The translations under genes were made by a program, and so were the position numbers. From positions 18,656,309-18,720,308 of the forward strand of contig OW203766.1 of assembly GCA_934045905.1 (NCBI GenBank): 64,000 nucleotides of DNA. The letters run 5' to 3'. The notes below the pieces were generated by a model that was given only the letters and a program-made list of their open reading frames with translations, was not told the origin of the DNA and ran no database searches. Positions 1 to 10,200 of the stretch are shown here, piece after piece. Position 1 is the stretch's first letter. Each line of letters begins with the position of its first letter. Source of the DNA: Leuctra nigra (lineage: Eukaryota > Arthropoda > Insecta > Plecoptera > Leuctridae).

Positions 1-86
1 AACTGTGTCGAAAATTCGATTGCATTCGATAATAAAATATAAGGAATATTCTGAAAAATATATATTTATCATGCAATCGTTTCTAG

Positions 87-155
87 GTTATGGGAACATC
101 CTGGAAGTACTACAGTGTCATAGCAACGCTCATTTCCAAGCAAAAGCAGCAATGA
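87..155 (+). CDS. Odorant receptor, last coding exon only (gene starts before window)
   Basis: This is the terminal exon of an OR whose other exons lie upstream of the window. It follows a TTTCTAG acceptor and reads VMGTSWKYYSVIATLISKQ and so on to TGA at 153-155. It matches the last exons of genes A-E in length, phase and sequence (V-M-x-x-S-W-x-Y-Y-x-V-I-x-T-L-I). In the 7tm_6 family this is the end of transmembrane helix 7 and the short extracellular tail, the best conserved part of insect ORs. It shows that the array extends to the left of the window. Nothing can be said about whether the full gene is intact. Confidence 0.85.
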   Translation, partial: VMGTSWKYYSVIATLISKQKQQ

Positions 156-1154
156 AGACGCTACATATTATATTAATTATATTACTCGTACTTTAGTTGT
201 TTAGTATCTTAAATAATAGGTGTATAGTAAATATTAGGGTAGTTCTGTGTTAGTTTTTAAATTATAATTTTTATGATCAACTGTGTACGCATTTGAGTGT
301 CTTTAGTGATTGAAATGCAATAAGTTCATAGTAATAATCATTATTGACGTTTATTAAACTTAAAGAGAACATCCAATAGCATTGGCTGTGTTTTCTTTTT
401 GGTTCTGCGATCAAAAGATTGTTAAATCTAAGTATTGTTAAGGGTACCTCACCCTTAGATGTATACTTGCTATAACTTGCAAAAGTTTGTGAAATGATTA
501 CCAAGCAAGTCCACAGTTTTAATGATATCACGGAGGTTGCTTTATCCTTTCAGACTATAAAATTATTTACTAAGCACTTTTTCTCAAACCAAACTATAGC
601 AATTAAATTTTAAATTTCATGTTTTCCTGTGTGTAATATTATTAGTAATAATAAAAAATTGACGTTTGAAACAAATATAACGTCTGTACATACATTGTAT
701 AGAAGTCCGTATTATATTTATATTATAGATGTGGCTTTATCAAAATAACTACGAATGTGCTTCTTTGAAAAATATCCCTTCTAAGTAACGCCCAAATGTT
801 GCATAACTCTTACATTTACCTATATCAGAACCCTTTAGCAATAATATTATATACAATGTTTCAGTTTAAATAATTTAAATGTCCGATATAATCGAACACA
901 TTCAATACATCGATTTATTGTGTGTGATTCAAAAGTCCAACGTCAGGAAGGACACATTTTGTGCGAAACGTCAGAATCAGCAGACACAAAGTAATACATA
1001 GCGGAGTATGTGAGCGTAATATTAAAGAAATTAAAAGAATGGATATCTCAATCAATGACTGGAACCCGAATGTCACACAGCTTCTTCGTACGTTAGCTCT
1101 TAAAACTTAGTATTATACAATGGATGATATAATATTAAGCTACACTAATAATAC
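156..1154. other. Intergenic spacer
   Basis: AT-rich DNA between the upstream OR and gene A. It should hold the 3' UTR of the first and the promoter of the second. I see no other gene or recognisable repeat in it. Confidence 0.5.
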
Positions 1155-1286
1155 ACTCACATTTGCAATGTGGTGAATAATCAGAGAGTAAGCATTTAAA
1201 GAGCTGAGTGTTACATTGATAATTGCAATGGGGTGAATGACCAGGGTGAGTGTTACACTGGTTATTGCAATGTGGGGAATAACCAG
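1155..1286 (+). repeat. Start-codon repeat array of OR gene A (two MW/MG-stop upstream units plus true start)
   Basis: Three imperfect copies of the start-codon segment have ATGs at 1168, 1228 and 1270. The first two read ATG-TGG-TGA and ATG-GGG-TGA; the third reads ATG-TGG-GGA and opens gene A. The last copy is an inverted repeat, CTGGTTATT facing AATAACCAG, with the ATG in the loop. Compared with gene B (CTGATTATT/AATAATCAG), both arms changed together. A further ATG at 1237, inside unit 2, is in frame with 1270 and could add 11 residues. Confidence 0.75.
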
Positions 1287-3592
1287 GAAGAGTGTAGAAG
1301 TACGGGACTTCACTGATCCCATCAAATACAGGAGATGTGTTTGGACCAGCCGACAATTACTAAAACACTTAGGTTCGTATCCTAACGAAGGGTGAATAAT
1401 TTTACATACATTTAAAGCAATTCGTCAGCGACGATTAACAAAAAAATGTTTCTCGATATTGATAAGTAATGAAATAACGTTATTTTGTAACTTTTTATAA
1501 AGAATAAGTATATTTTGCAGGACTTTGGCCAGTGGAGAACGAGACTGAAAGCAGAAAATGGTGATATGGTCCTGGAGATATGTTTGCCACGACTGCATAT
1601 AGCTAGAAGCTGCTACTCAATAGTCATACTATTCATCAACATCTACCAGACAAGTGACTCTCTCCTAGCTTGTACAGAATACCTCGTAGCTAATATATTT
1701 GTCGTCATGTCCGCGGTAAAAACCTGGATTCTGTTGATTAGAACAAAAGAGTTCCAACATATTGTTGAGTCCATTTGAGAGAATGCAAGATCAACAGAGA
1801 CACAAACGATCAGCGAAGAAAATACTCGAGAAATATCAAGACTTATCTCGACTCATGACATACGTTTTCGGAATTAGTGGTACGGTGTTTACCTTCATTA
1901 GATCAACAATGGGGGTAATCAACAACTACATTTCAAAGAGGTTCATATTTAGGTATGTTGACGACATGAAATATACCATGAGTTATATTTAAATTCTAAT
2001 CTGTGAGTCCCAATAATAACTTTTTACTTGATTGAAATTTTAACAACATATCTATAAAGAATTGTAAATGCACTCATATTTCGTGGTAATTTTGTAAGAA
2101 AGGGTGGCGGTTAAAAACTCATTATGATAAATATGGCGTCTTGATAAATAATTTATTGACAAATGGTAAATAATTTTGATTCAAATATTGAAACCCACAG
2201 AAAACCATGAAAAGACGTCTTCTGAGATGTTAAAAATTTAAAAATTTTCAAAAGAGATAAAAGTACATTTGTGGCTCCAGTGTCCAAAAAAAAACATGAT
2301 CTTTTGATTTAGCAGACGGGTAATAAAAGTGATTTTTTTTAGATTTTTGCACCACTGACACAAAATAACCAAACAAAACTAACAGAATCGTCACTATAGA
2401 AACGCATTTATTATTTATCTATAAACAGTATAATTTTGAAAACCCGTTCTTCACAAAGAACGTGTTGTACAAACAAATGTAGCTAATACTATATAAATAA
2501 CTAAGATTTTAATAAATGTCTTTCCAGACGCTGGTTTCCGTATGATGCGTTCAGGTCACCTATGTTTGAGTTGACAATTTTCGATACATTTCTGACAATA
2601 AGTACTAATGCCTGCATGATTCTGTACTTCGATCTCTTCTTCTATTCGATCATCATCGAGTTCATTGGTCAATTCAAAATATTACAATTTAACTTGACCC
2701 ATATGCACGATATGGCAACGTGCGTAGTCAGAAACAATGCTAAAAGGAAATCCAGAGTAGATAAGAAAGTGGCACACAGTCAGAATCTCGAACTTCAAAA
2801 TCCAGACACAATCAAGCAAGAAGTTATTCTGAACACACTTTTTCACCCACATTCTAATAGAGTGTTACCTACAGAAGTAGAATTTGAAACGGAATTGCAT
2901 CGCCATCTTGGTTCTTTTATCGAGCAGCATGTTGAGTTATCAAGGTAAATATACACAATTTGCTTATTTATCAATAGAGGGTGAGGTTCAAAATAGGAGA
3001 TGGTTGGGCGTGTGACGTCACCATAGGATTTACGGGTTAAATCAAACTTGCCGCGTCAACAAACGAGCTCAAACCAGTACCCATAATCATTGACTACCGC
3101 TCAGTATGGGACTCGTGACTGCTATAGCTGCAGCACTGAATGCTTCCGCCGATGTCTGAGGCCGCACTACAAACGACGATTCTGGCAATATAAAGACGTT
3201 ATTATTAATTTTGTTCAATGCTACAATATGCCTTCATATTTATAGCATAGGCCTAAATTAAGCTTATTGTTGTGCTGCGTCAGCTTTCCGTGCAATCTTT
3301 CCAAATGTAAGACGATCTCAGCCGGACGAGTGAAGAATTTGACCTTGGTCTGTACGTAAGAACGGGGCGGTTCCGTTTGTCACTAGACATCGACGACAGA
3401 TGACTGGCCAGTCGCATGTCCCCACCCCCAGTGTACGTCAATGCCATAACGCTCAAGCTCAAGAGGTCAGGCGTTGTGATTACTCTGTTTTCATTCATTC
3501 GACCACGATTCGACTCAAGGTCACGCCCAGGTGTTACGTCACAATGTTAAAAGGATAGGGAAACTGGGCGACCTGATTATAAATCGGTATGC

Positions 3593-4064
3593 ACCCAGAG
3601 TAGTTGCAGCCTGCCCCACCCACGGCTGCCACCTTATCGCGGTGGTGGGGTTTGTGTTGGCCAACGATCCATTGCAGCTACGCCGGCGAGCATATGCTCA
3701 TGTGTAAGGGTTACCCATGCCGGACAGGTCAGTGGTGAGGTCCAGACAAAGAGCAGCCAGGGTTGGCCTAACCATGTCCTCCCTTGAATTTGCGGTCCCC
3801 GTCGGGCCGGCCTTCCCTCTCGAGATGGTGATCCCCCTGAAATCGGGTTCCGCCGGCCCGAATCCTCATACCCCCCGGTCCGTCCCCATTCCGGCCTGGC
3901 CTTCCCACCAGTGCCGGACTCCCCCGGATCGGGCCCGTTACGTCAACCCCCTCCCAATGTCCTCCACTTAATTCAACAAAGTTTAAAGTAAAATAATTAA
4001 TGTTCGCAATATAACCTCGTCGTTGACGCGCCTTTAAACCCTATTAATCTAATATAATCTAGTT
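3593..4064 (+). repeat. GC-rich dispersed repeat, longest copy
   Basis: This GC-rich block begins near GCCCCACCCACGG and ends with a CGTCG-ACGCGCC segment followed by a TAATC-rich tail. Relatives lie at 19318-19540 (- strand) and 32588-32848 (+ strand). The A/T-rich 3' tail and 5'-truncated copies suggest a non-LTR retrotransposon 3' end, but I see no reverse transcriptase, so the class is inference. It lies in intron 3 of gene A. Confidence 0.6.
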
Positions 4065-4076
4065 GCACCCTGGTTG

Positions 4077-5032
4077 GGTAAACGGACGTTTTGCCGACGG
4101 CATTTTCGCCGATATTCCAAAATGCTCGGAACTTTCGCCGACGGTGAAATTGACCACGGAGGAACTTTCACCGAAAAAATCTTAAAAACCAATCATCTCT
4201 CAAAAAAACATCTCAAAAATGTAAAACCCTTTTTTAAATCTTCTTATCTTCTGAGCTTATTAGTATGTATGTAAATTGTGAAAATGTTAGATTAATATTT
4301 ATTAAAAAAATATAGAGTTTCAAGATATTTTGTACTTTCAAATTAATCTGTTTCAAAATTTAATGAAAAATTGAAATATAGTTTCAAAATGTCTATTGAT
4401 AAGAAAATATGATATATTTTCCAAGAATAAGTAAAATTTGTGTTTTCACAATAATTTGTTTAAAAAATATTTCGGCAAGTCATCATGGTAGGAACTGCAT
4501 CATGTGCACATGAGATAATTGGAAATGGGAGCAAGGTGTTAACAAATTAGGTTACAACAATTATAGCATTGTTGTAGCATTGTCAAAATACACTTTATTT
4601 TGGATTGAAGTTTAGAGATGAGATAGGTACACTCGGCCAAACATAAATTGATCGTTGATCAAATTTGAATGACTGCTGGTCATGTCCCATACCAATCAAA
4701 GCTTGTTATTATCGTTGAAATGTGAGGTCACCTACTAGAGTGAGACAATGAGATCGCTTGGACTCACTTCGGATGATGCAATCTAACATTTATCAGTCAA
4801 TCAAATTTGATCAACGATCAATTTATGTTTGGCCGAGTGTACCTAGACACATATTATTTCCTAAAATACTAATTATTTTCCGTGAATGCAGCATATAAAT
4901 TTTTTCATTGTCGGCTAAAATTCCGCCTTGCACGGTCAAAGTTCCGTCGGCGATAGTTCCGTCGGCGAAAATTCCGAAATGTCGACTTAAGTTCCGTCGA
5001 CGAAAATTCCGTCGGCGAAAGGTCCTACCACC
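4077..5032. mobile_element. MULE-like non-autonomous element with 9-base TSD
   Basis: Flanked by the 9-base direct repeat CCCTGGTTG at 4068-4076 and 5033-5041. The ends are imperfect inverted repeats (GGTAAACGGACG inward; GGTGGTAGGACC on the other strand), followed inward on both sides by many copies of CGCCGACGGAA-like units. A 9-base duplication is typical of Mutator-like elements. No transposase is present. A second element (4626-4843) is nested inside it. Confidence 0.7.
4626..4843. mobile_element. TA-flanked MITE with perfect 43-base terminal inverted repeats
   Basis: The two ends, 4626-4668 and 4801-4843, are exact reverse complements (GGTACACTCGGCC and onward). TA lies on each side (4624-4625, 4844-4845), which fits a Tc1/mariner-type non-autonomous element. 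It is inserted in the MULE-like element at 4077-5032, so it is the younger of the two. The perfect inverted repeats also point to recent movement. Confidence 0.75.
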
Positions 5033-6960
5033 CCCTGGTTGCTATGGTGACAGACCTCAAGCCTGATGATTTTGTTGGGGGACAATCAAATACGGTTGTG
5101 AAAGAAGTAGGTGCAAATAAAACAAAGAAATTTCATCAGGAAAGAGAATTATTACACGGCTTTTATTTTATTTTATTTTTGTTTATCGTAGGTTAGCCCG
5201 AATCCTAGAGTCTGTGGTTCAACCTGCATTCTGCATCATGTTATTCGCTAACGTATGTGTTGGCATGGCATTGGTTCACGTCACAATTGAGGTAAGAAAA
5301 CTGTACTGAAGACATACGTGATGCATTCAAAATGTTTCGTCCGACTTTAACAATCAATGTTCACAGCTTTCTGATGTAATCTTGCAAGTCACCATGCTGA
5401 CCATGGTTGTCATCAATATCGTAGAGTTCGCCATTTTCTCGTGGTTCTGCGATCAACTGATTCAAGAGGTGAGCCATCTTTGCTAGATACATGGAATTAT
5501 CGCTAGGTACCTACATTAAAACAATCGAATATCGGGTCTGCCTTCTGCCAATCTTATTTAAAAAGCTACAACAGTTATTTTGTTGAAAAATATTACAGTT
5601 ATATATGAAAATGAGAGACTCGTCTCAAATGTTGTGAACTGAAAATCGAAAAGTGTTTTAGTAACAGAAGTAATGCTGTGAAGGAGGATAATATTATATT
5701 TCATTCTATAAACCGGCGTTTCTAAAGCCCGTCGTTTCAGCTGCTTATTATCATCTTCTCTCGATTGTTCAGGGTCCAGGTTACTGCAGCATAATATAAA
5801 TTACAAATTATAAGTATATGTATAAAGTTTAAGAACATTTCATTGAAATTCCTGCTATACAAAGGAACTTTCTCACTGACTGAAAAAATCCTTATCCCAA
5901 ATATATCCTTTTTTCAATATTTGTTTTCAATTTTTCAATTTTAGAGTTTCCAGTTGAATTAATGTTGAATTTGATATCTGCAAATGTTAATCGTAATTCT
6001 TTAAAAGAGTAATCTGGTGATGGAGGCTGTTTACAACAGTGAATGGCTTGATTATTCGCTGAGCATGAAGAAGAAAATCAACATGATACTTCTGCGTGGT
6101 TTTCATCCTATCAAATTCAAAGCTCTCAATTGTTTCCCAATTTCACTGGAGGGGTATGCCGCAGTAAGTAACAAATAAGTTTAGTGCAGCAAAGAAACTC
6201 GTAGCTTGTGCATCATTTCAATAATTCTGTGCTACTGAGGAATGGAGTCAATCTTTAGGGGTTTGTGACCTTTTCGTTGAAGGTGTATCACTTTTTATTG
6301 CTATGAGTAGTTTTCAAATGTTGAAATTCGTTTGAATTTCCAAATAACAAACGATAACTTTCAATTGATCAAATTTTTTAATTTCAACGTTTTTATAATA
6401 GTTTTGAATCAGTACAATATATTTTTCAAAGGGCGCTTCATTTTGTACATGAATCGCAGTCGCCACCGTTTCCTTGCTGTTTCCAATGCAATTGTTTACT
6501 CATTATTAGTTGTACGCAAGAATATATATTAAATAAACTGAACTATTTTCTCAGGTGATGGAAACGTCATGGAAGTACTACAAAGTAATTGCCACTCTTA
6601 TTACAAAGCAAAAGTAGTACTGAAGACACAAATTGTCAAAAACGTGAATCAAGAGTGTTTGCCATTTTAACTATACATTTTAAATATTTCTCAAATTGGT
6701 TTACTGAAAAGTATCATGCACCGCACCTTCATCAATCTTAAAGCTTATTCCAAAGGTCTGTCTATACAGAAGCAATGTTCACAAAAGTAAATTTGTTTGT
6801 TTGCACATAGCGTTTTCCTAGTTTAATGAAGAACCGAAGAGGATTATTTTGGTTAGCTAATTTATTTATAACGAAAGTGGAAGCTTGATATCCAAAACGA
6901 ACAGTACCTACTCAAACTAATAAAATATTCAACAATAGTGGTACCACACGATTTTGATTA

Positions 6961-6990
6961 TTCAAAATGGCGTTTATTTAAAATTGATTT
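6961..6990 (+). promoter_or_regulatory. Conserved block upstream of OR gene B
   Basis: The segment TTCAAAATGGCGT followed by TTTAAAATTGATTT-like sequence recurs upstream of genes C (13138-13167) and D (21495-21524). It sits about 200 bases before the coding start. It may be promoter DNA kept through the duplications; its function is inference. Confidence 0.4.
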
Positions 6991-7091
6991 CGACAAAATA
7001 GCTTAAAGGTCCCTCTGTCACAGACGAATGTTTCGATGTACGAATAAGTTCGGTTTGGAAGAGGAATGGTCAATAAACACATTGTTAAACA

Positions 7092-7204
7092 CTGATTATT
7101 GCAATGTGGTGAATAATCAGGGTGAGTGTTACACTGATTATTGCAATGTGGTGAATAATCAGGGTGAGTGTTACACTGATTATTGCAATGTGGGGAATAA
7201 TCAG
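7092..7204 (+). repeat. Start-codon repeat array of OR gene B (three 42-base units)
   Basis: Three near-identical units have hairpin arms CTGATTATT and AATAATCAG around the loop GCAATGTGG(T or G)G, at 7092-7120, 7134-7162 and 7176-7204. ATGs fall at 7104, 7146 and 7188, exactly 42 bases apart. Units 1 and 2 read ATG-TGG-TGA. Unit 3 has G in place of T, reads ATG-TGG-GGA and opens the receptor. This is the cleanest of the five arrays. Confidence 0.9.
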
Positions 7205-10200
7205 GAAGAGTGTGGAAGAACGGGACTTCACTGATCCCATCAAATACAAGAGATGTGTGTGGCTCAACAGACAAATACTTTCACACCTAGGTAAGTGTGA
7301 AGTGTTAATAAAATAATGTATCGCAATTCCAATATCCTGTCGATTTTCATTAACTTTCCAGGTCTCTGGCCAGTGGATGAGAATGAAGGCAGCAAATGTC
7401 TGCGGTTCTGGCGCTATGTTTGGCCACGACTGCACATAGTTCAGTGCTGCTACGGGATGTTTTGTCAACTCATCAACATGTACATCGCAAGAGACTCTTT
7501 CATCCTCTGCTCAGGATGCTTCGTTACAATGTTGTACATGTTGATGTCTGTCGTCAAGACAAGGGTTCTGATGACGGGGACAGAAGATTTCCAACATATA
7601 GTTCAGTCCATGGAGAGATTACAGGAGAGAGAAAGACACAAAAGATCATCGAAGAAAATTCTTAAGAAATATCAGAAGCTATCTCATCGCTTTACCTACT
7701 ACAGCACTGTGGCATTTACTTTGGTCACTTTGATTCAGTTATTACAACTACAAATCTCCATTTATTACTCAAAACAATTTATATTCAGGTAACTGAATAA
7801 CATAATCGCCATAAAAATCACTCCATGCCCTGCATTCAATCATCTAGAAAATATAGCCCTTTAGCATAATGAAAAGTATGCATAGTAAAAACGATTTATT
7901 TAAACAAAAACAACAAAAATATGTGGGACATCATTGGTAAAGCTACAATATACCAATAAGCCATAATTCTCCGTTATAGAGCGAGCGTAGCGAGCGTCAC
8001 CACGGTACTCTTATGGCACTTTCTCTGTGTGTTTTTTTTTGTTTTTTTTTTGCCTGCACTGCCCAGGTCAAACCGCTCAAGCAATCGATCTGAAACTTTG
8101 CACATATGCTAACATAATCTATGCGGTCCCTGGGATCGTTTTTAAATGGGCTCCTGTGATTGGTTTAAGTTTAAAAAAAATATCTTTCGATTGGTTGCTA
8201 CGATCATTTTGAAATTTAGCAAAAACATTGCAACCAACATTTTACCCAATCATAAAAAAATTCATCCAAATCCTCCCATTGGTTAAAATTTAAAACCATT
8301 TTTCATGTGATTTTTTAAATTTAAACTAGAACAGATTGACCGATCTACATAAAACTTTGCATGGTCATTGGTGCAATCATTTTAGGTATTTTTCCCAATT
8401 TTCAGTCTTATATCGTTATTTTCAAAAGTTTTTGTCATTTTAGGGGCATTTTATTCGATAATCTTGAAATATTTGACAGATGTATACTTCATGTTCAATC
8501 CCTGCCTTCTTTAAGCTTCGCTCCAAGGCCTGTAGAGCAGCCAAGCGGTCCACAATTTACAGTAAAACTAGCGCATATCAAATCGGATGCAGTACTAATA
8601 ATTATCTTTGGCAGTATACGTAGGCCAATCCTCCAATTGGTTATAAGTTAAAATAATATCTTCTGATTGGTCGACAATCAAAATGTTCCGATTAAGTTCA
8701 AATTTTGCATGGTGATCAAGACCAACTTAATCTTAAATTTTACGTATTGTAAGGCCAATCAGTCAAGTATTAATTGTAATTTTACGAGTTTAGTATGGGA
8801 TGTCACAAGAGATTCTGGGGAAAGTATGGAGGTAGGTAAGACTTCACGACACAATGGATCTGTTATTCATCCAGAGTATTTATGTGGATATTGGAAAGTT
8901 GCAGAGAAAATCATCGTGTGCCGTGTCGTTTATCGTGACTGGGGATGTTGCATGTTCTGTGCTCGCTCATCAACGCGTTACACTGAGCGTTTTCCTAGTA
9001 ATATACTATTACTAATTAATCCTTGTTCGCAAGACTCGGCGGTTGATGATATCATTGAGTTAAAATATCATTGAGATATCATTGAGTTGAAATATCGTTG
9101 AGATATCATTGATTTGATATAATCATTGAGATATCATTGAGTTGATATCATCGAGATATCATTGAGTTGAAATATCATTGAGATATCATTGAGTTGAAAT
9201 ATCGTTGAGATATCATTGAGTTGAAATATCGTTGAGACATCATTGAGTTGAAATATCATTGAGATATCATTGAGTTGAAATATCATTGATATATCGTTGA
9301 GAATCATTGAGTTGAAATATCATTGAGATATCATTGATATCACACCTGATGTTTATCACTTCATTTCACGATCACTTTTATATCGCCAACAAAATCATCC
9401 GAAACAAAATAATGTTTTAGTTAATTTGATTTAATAATTAATATTTGAATAGAATGTCACTCATTTACCGAATGATTATATAAACTAACTTTGTTTCTAG
9501 GCTTTGGTTTCCATACGATTTCCACACATCACCAATGTTTGAACTAACATTGATCGCCATGTACTTCTCTTTGAGCGCTGACTTTTTAATAATAGTTCAG
9601 TTTGATCTTCTATTCTTTTCACTGCTAATCTCATTTATTGGACAATTCAAAATATTGCAATTTAATCTCTCACACATGAATACTATTGCAACATGCATGG
9701 CCAGAGAAAACGCTCAGAAGACGGTGCAAATGTCTGTTGATAATTCTACACTTGTTGGCAATCTGCTAAGTTCTACCAACACTCACGAACTGAGGTATTG
9801 TAGTTACACTTATGTGCACGACAATGGATATATTTACTGAAATATTACTGACAATTGCAATTAAATTACAACTAGAATCACTGGCGGGGTTTTGAGAGCG
9901 TTCAGAGCAACTCCTCGCAGAGTTTTACCGACGCGAGAAGTGTTCGAAGCTGAGCTGCATCGCCATCTTGCTTCTTGCATCGAACATCATGTGGAATTAA
10001 CCAGGTAAAATTACTATCATAAGTAGCCTGGGCAAAAACTAAATACTCATTAGTCATTCTCGATAAAATAATTATTAATTATATCAAACGCAAATTAGTA
10101 ACAAAAATTGAAGTTTTTAAAATTCGTTATTGAACGAATTGTATTAGTCCAATTTGGTTTGAAACTTTTCTATTAATTATTTGGCTAAATATCTCATATG

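Larger units (their letters stand above)
1270..6617 (+). pseudogene. Odorant receptor A (7tm_6), disrupted in exon 2
   Basis: Exons are 1270-1372, 1521-1952, 2528-2944, 5192-5291, 5367-5468, 6008-6163 and 6555-6617 (stop TAG). The start MWGITRKSVEVRDFTDP matches genes B-E. Exon 3 holds the F-E-L-T and GQFKILQFNL membrane block. Later exons give SWFCDQLIQE, NLVMEAVYNSEWLDYS and METSWKYYKVIATLI, diagnostic of insect ORs, which are ligand-binding subunits of Orco-dependent cation channels in sensory neurons. Exon 2 is broken: an in-frame TGA at 1562-1564, a shift into another frame before 1590, and a second shift that ends that frame at TGA 1776-1778. The other exons are open, so the damage looks recent or could be a local base-call problem. 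Like gene E, it has one fused exon (2528-2944) where B-D have two. Confidence 0.85.

Noticed and set aside
1168..1176. Upstream ATGs used as the receptor start
   Set aside because: They hit TGA at codon 3 in all eight cases, so they cannot start the receptor.
3717..3971. GC-rich 84-residue frame
   Set aside because: It lies in a dispersed repeat, and the copy at 32588-32848 does not keep the same protein.
7092..7204. CRISPR-like array
   Set aside because: Units are contiguous with no unique spacers, and this is insect DNA. The same applies to 9044-9345 and 36100-36990.
6978..7274. Cys-rich - strand frame with repeated SPHCNNQCNTHPDY, and similar frames at 1135-1356 and 30750-30935
   Set aside because: It is the reverse strand of the start-codon repeat arrays. 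The repetition comes from the DNA units, and the frame runs through exon 1 of the ORs.
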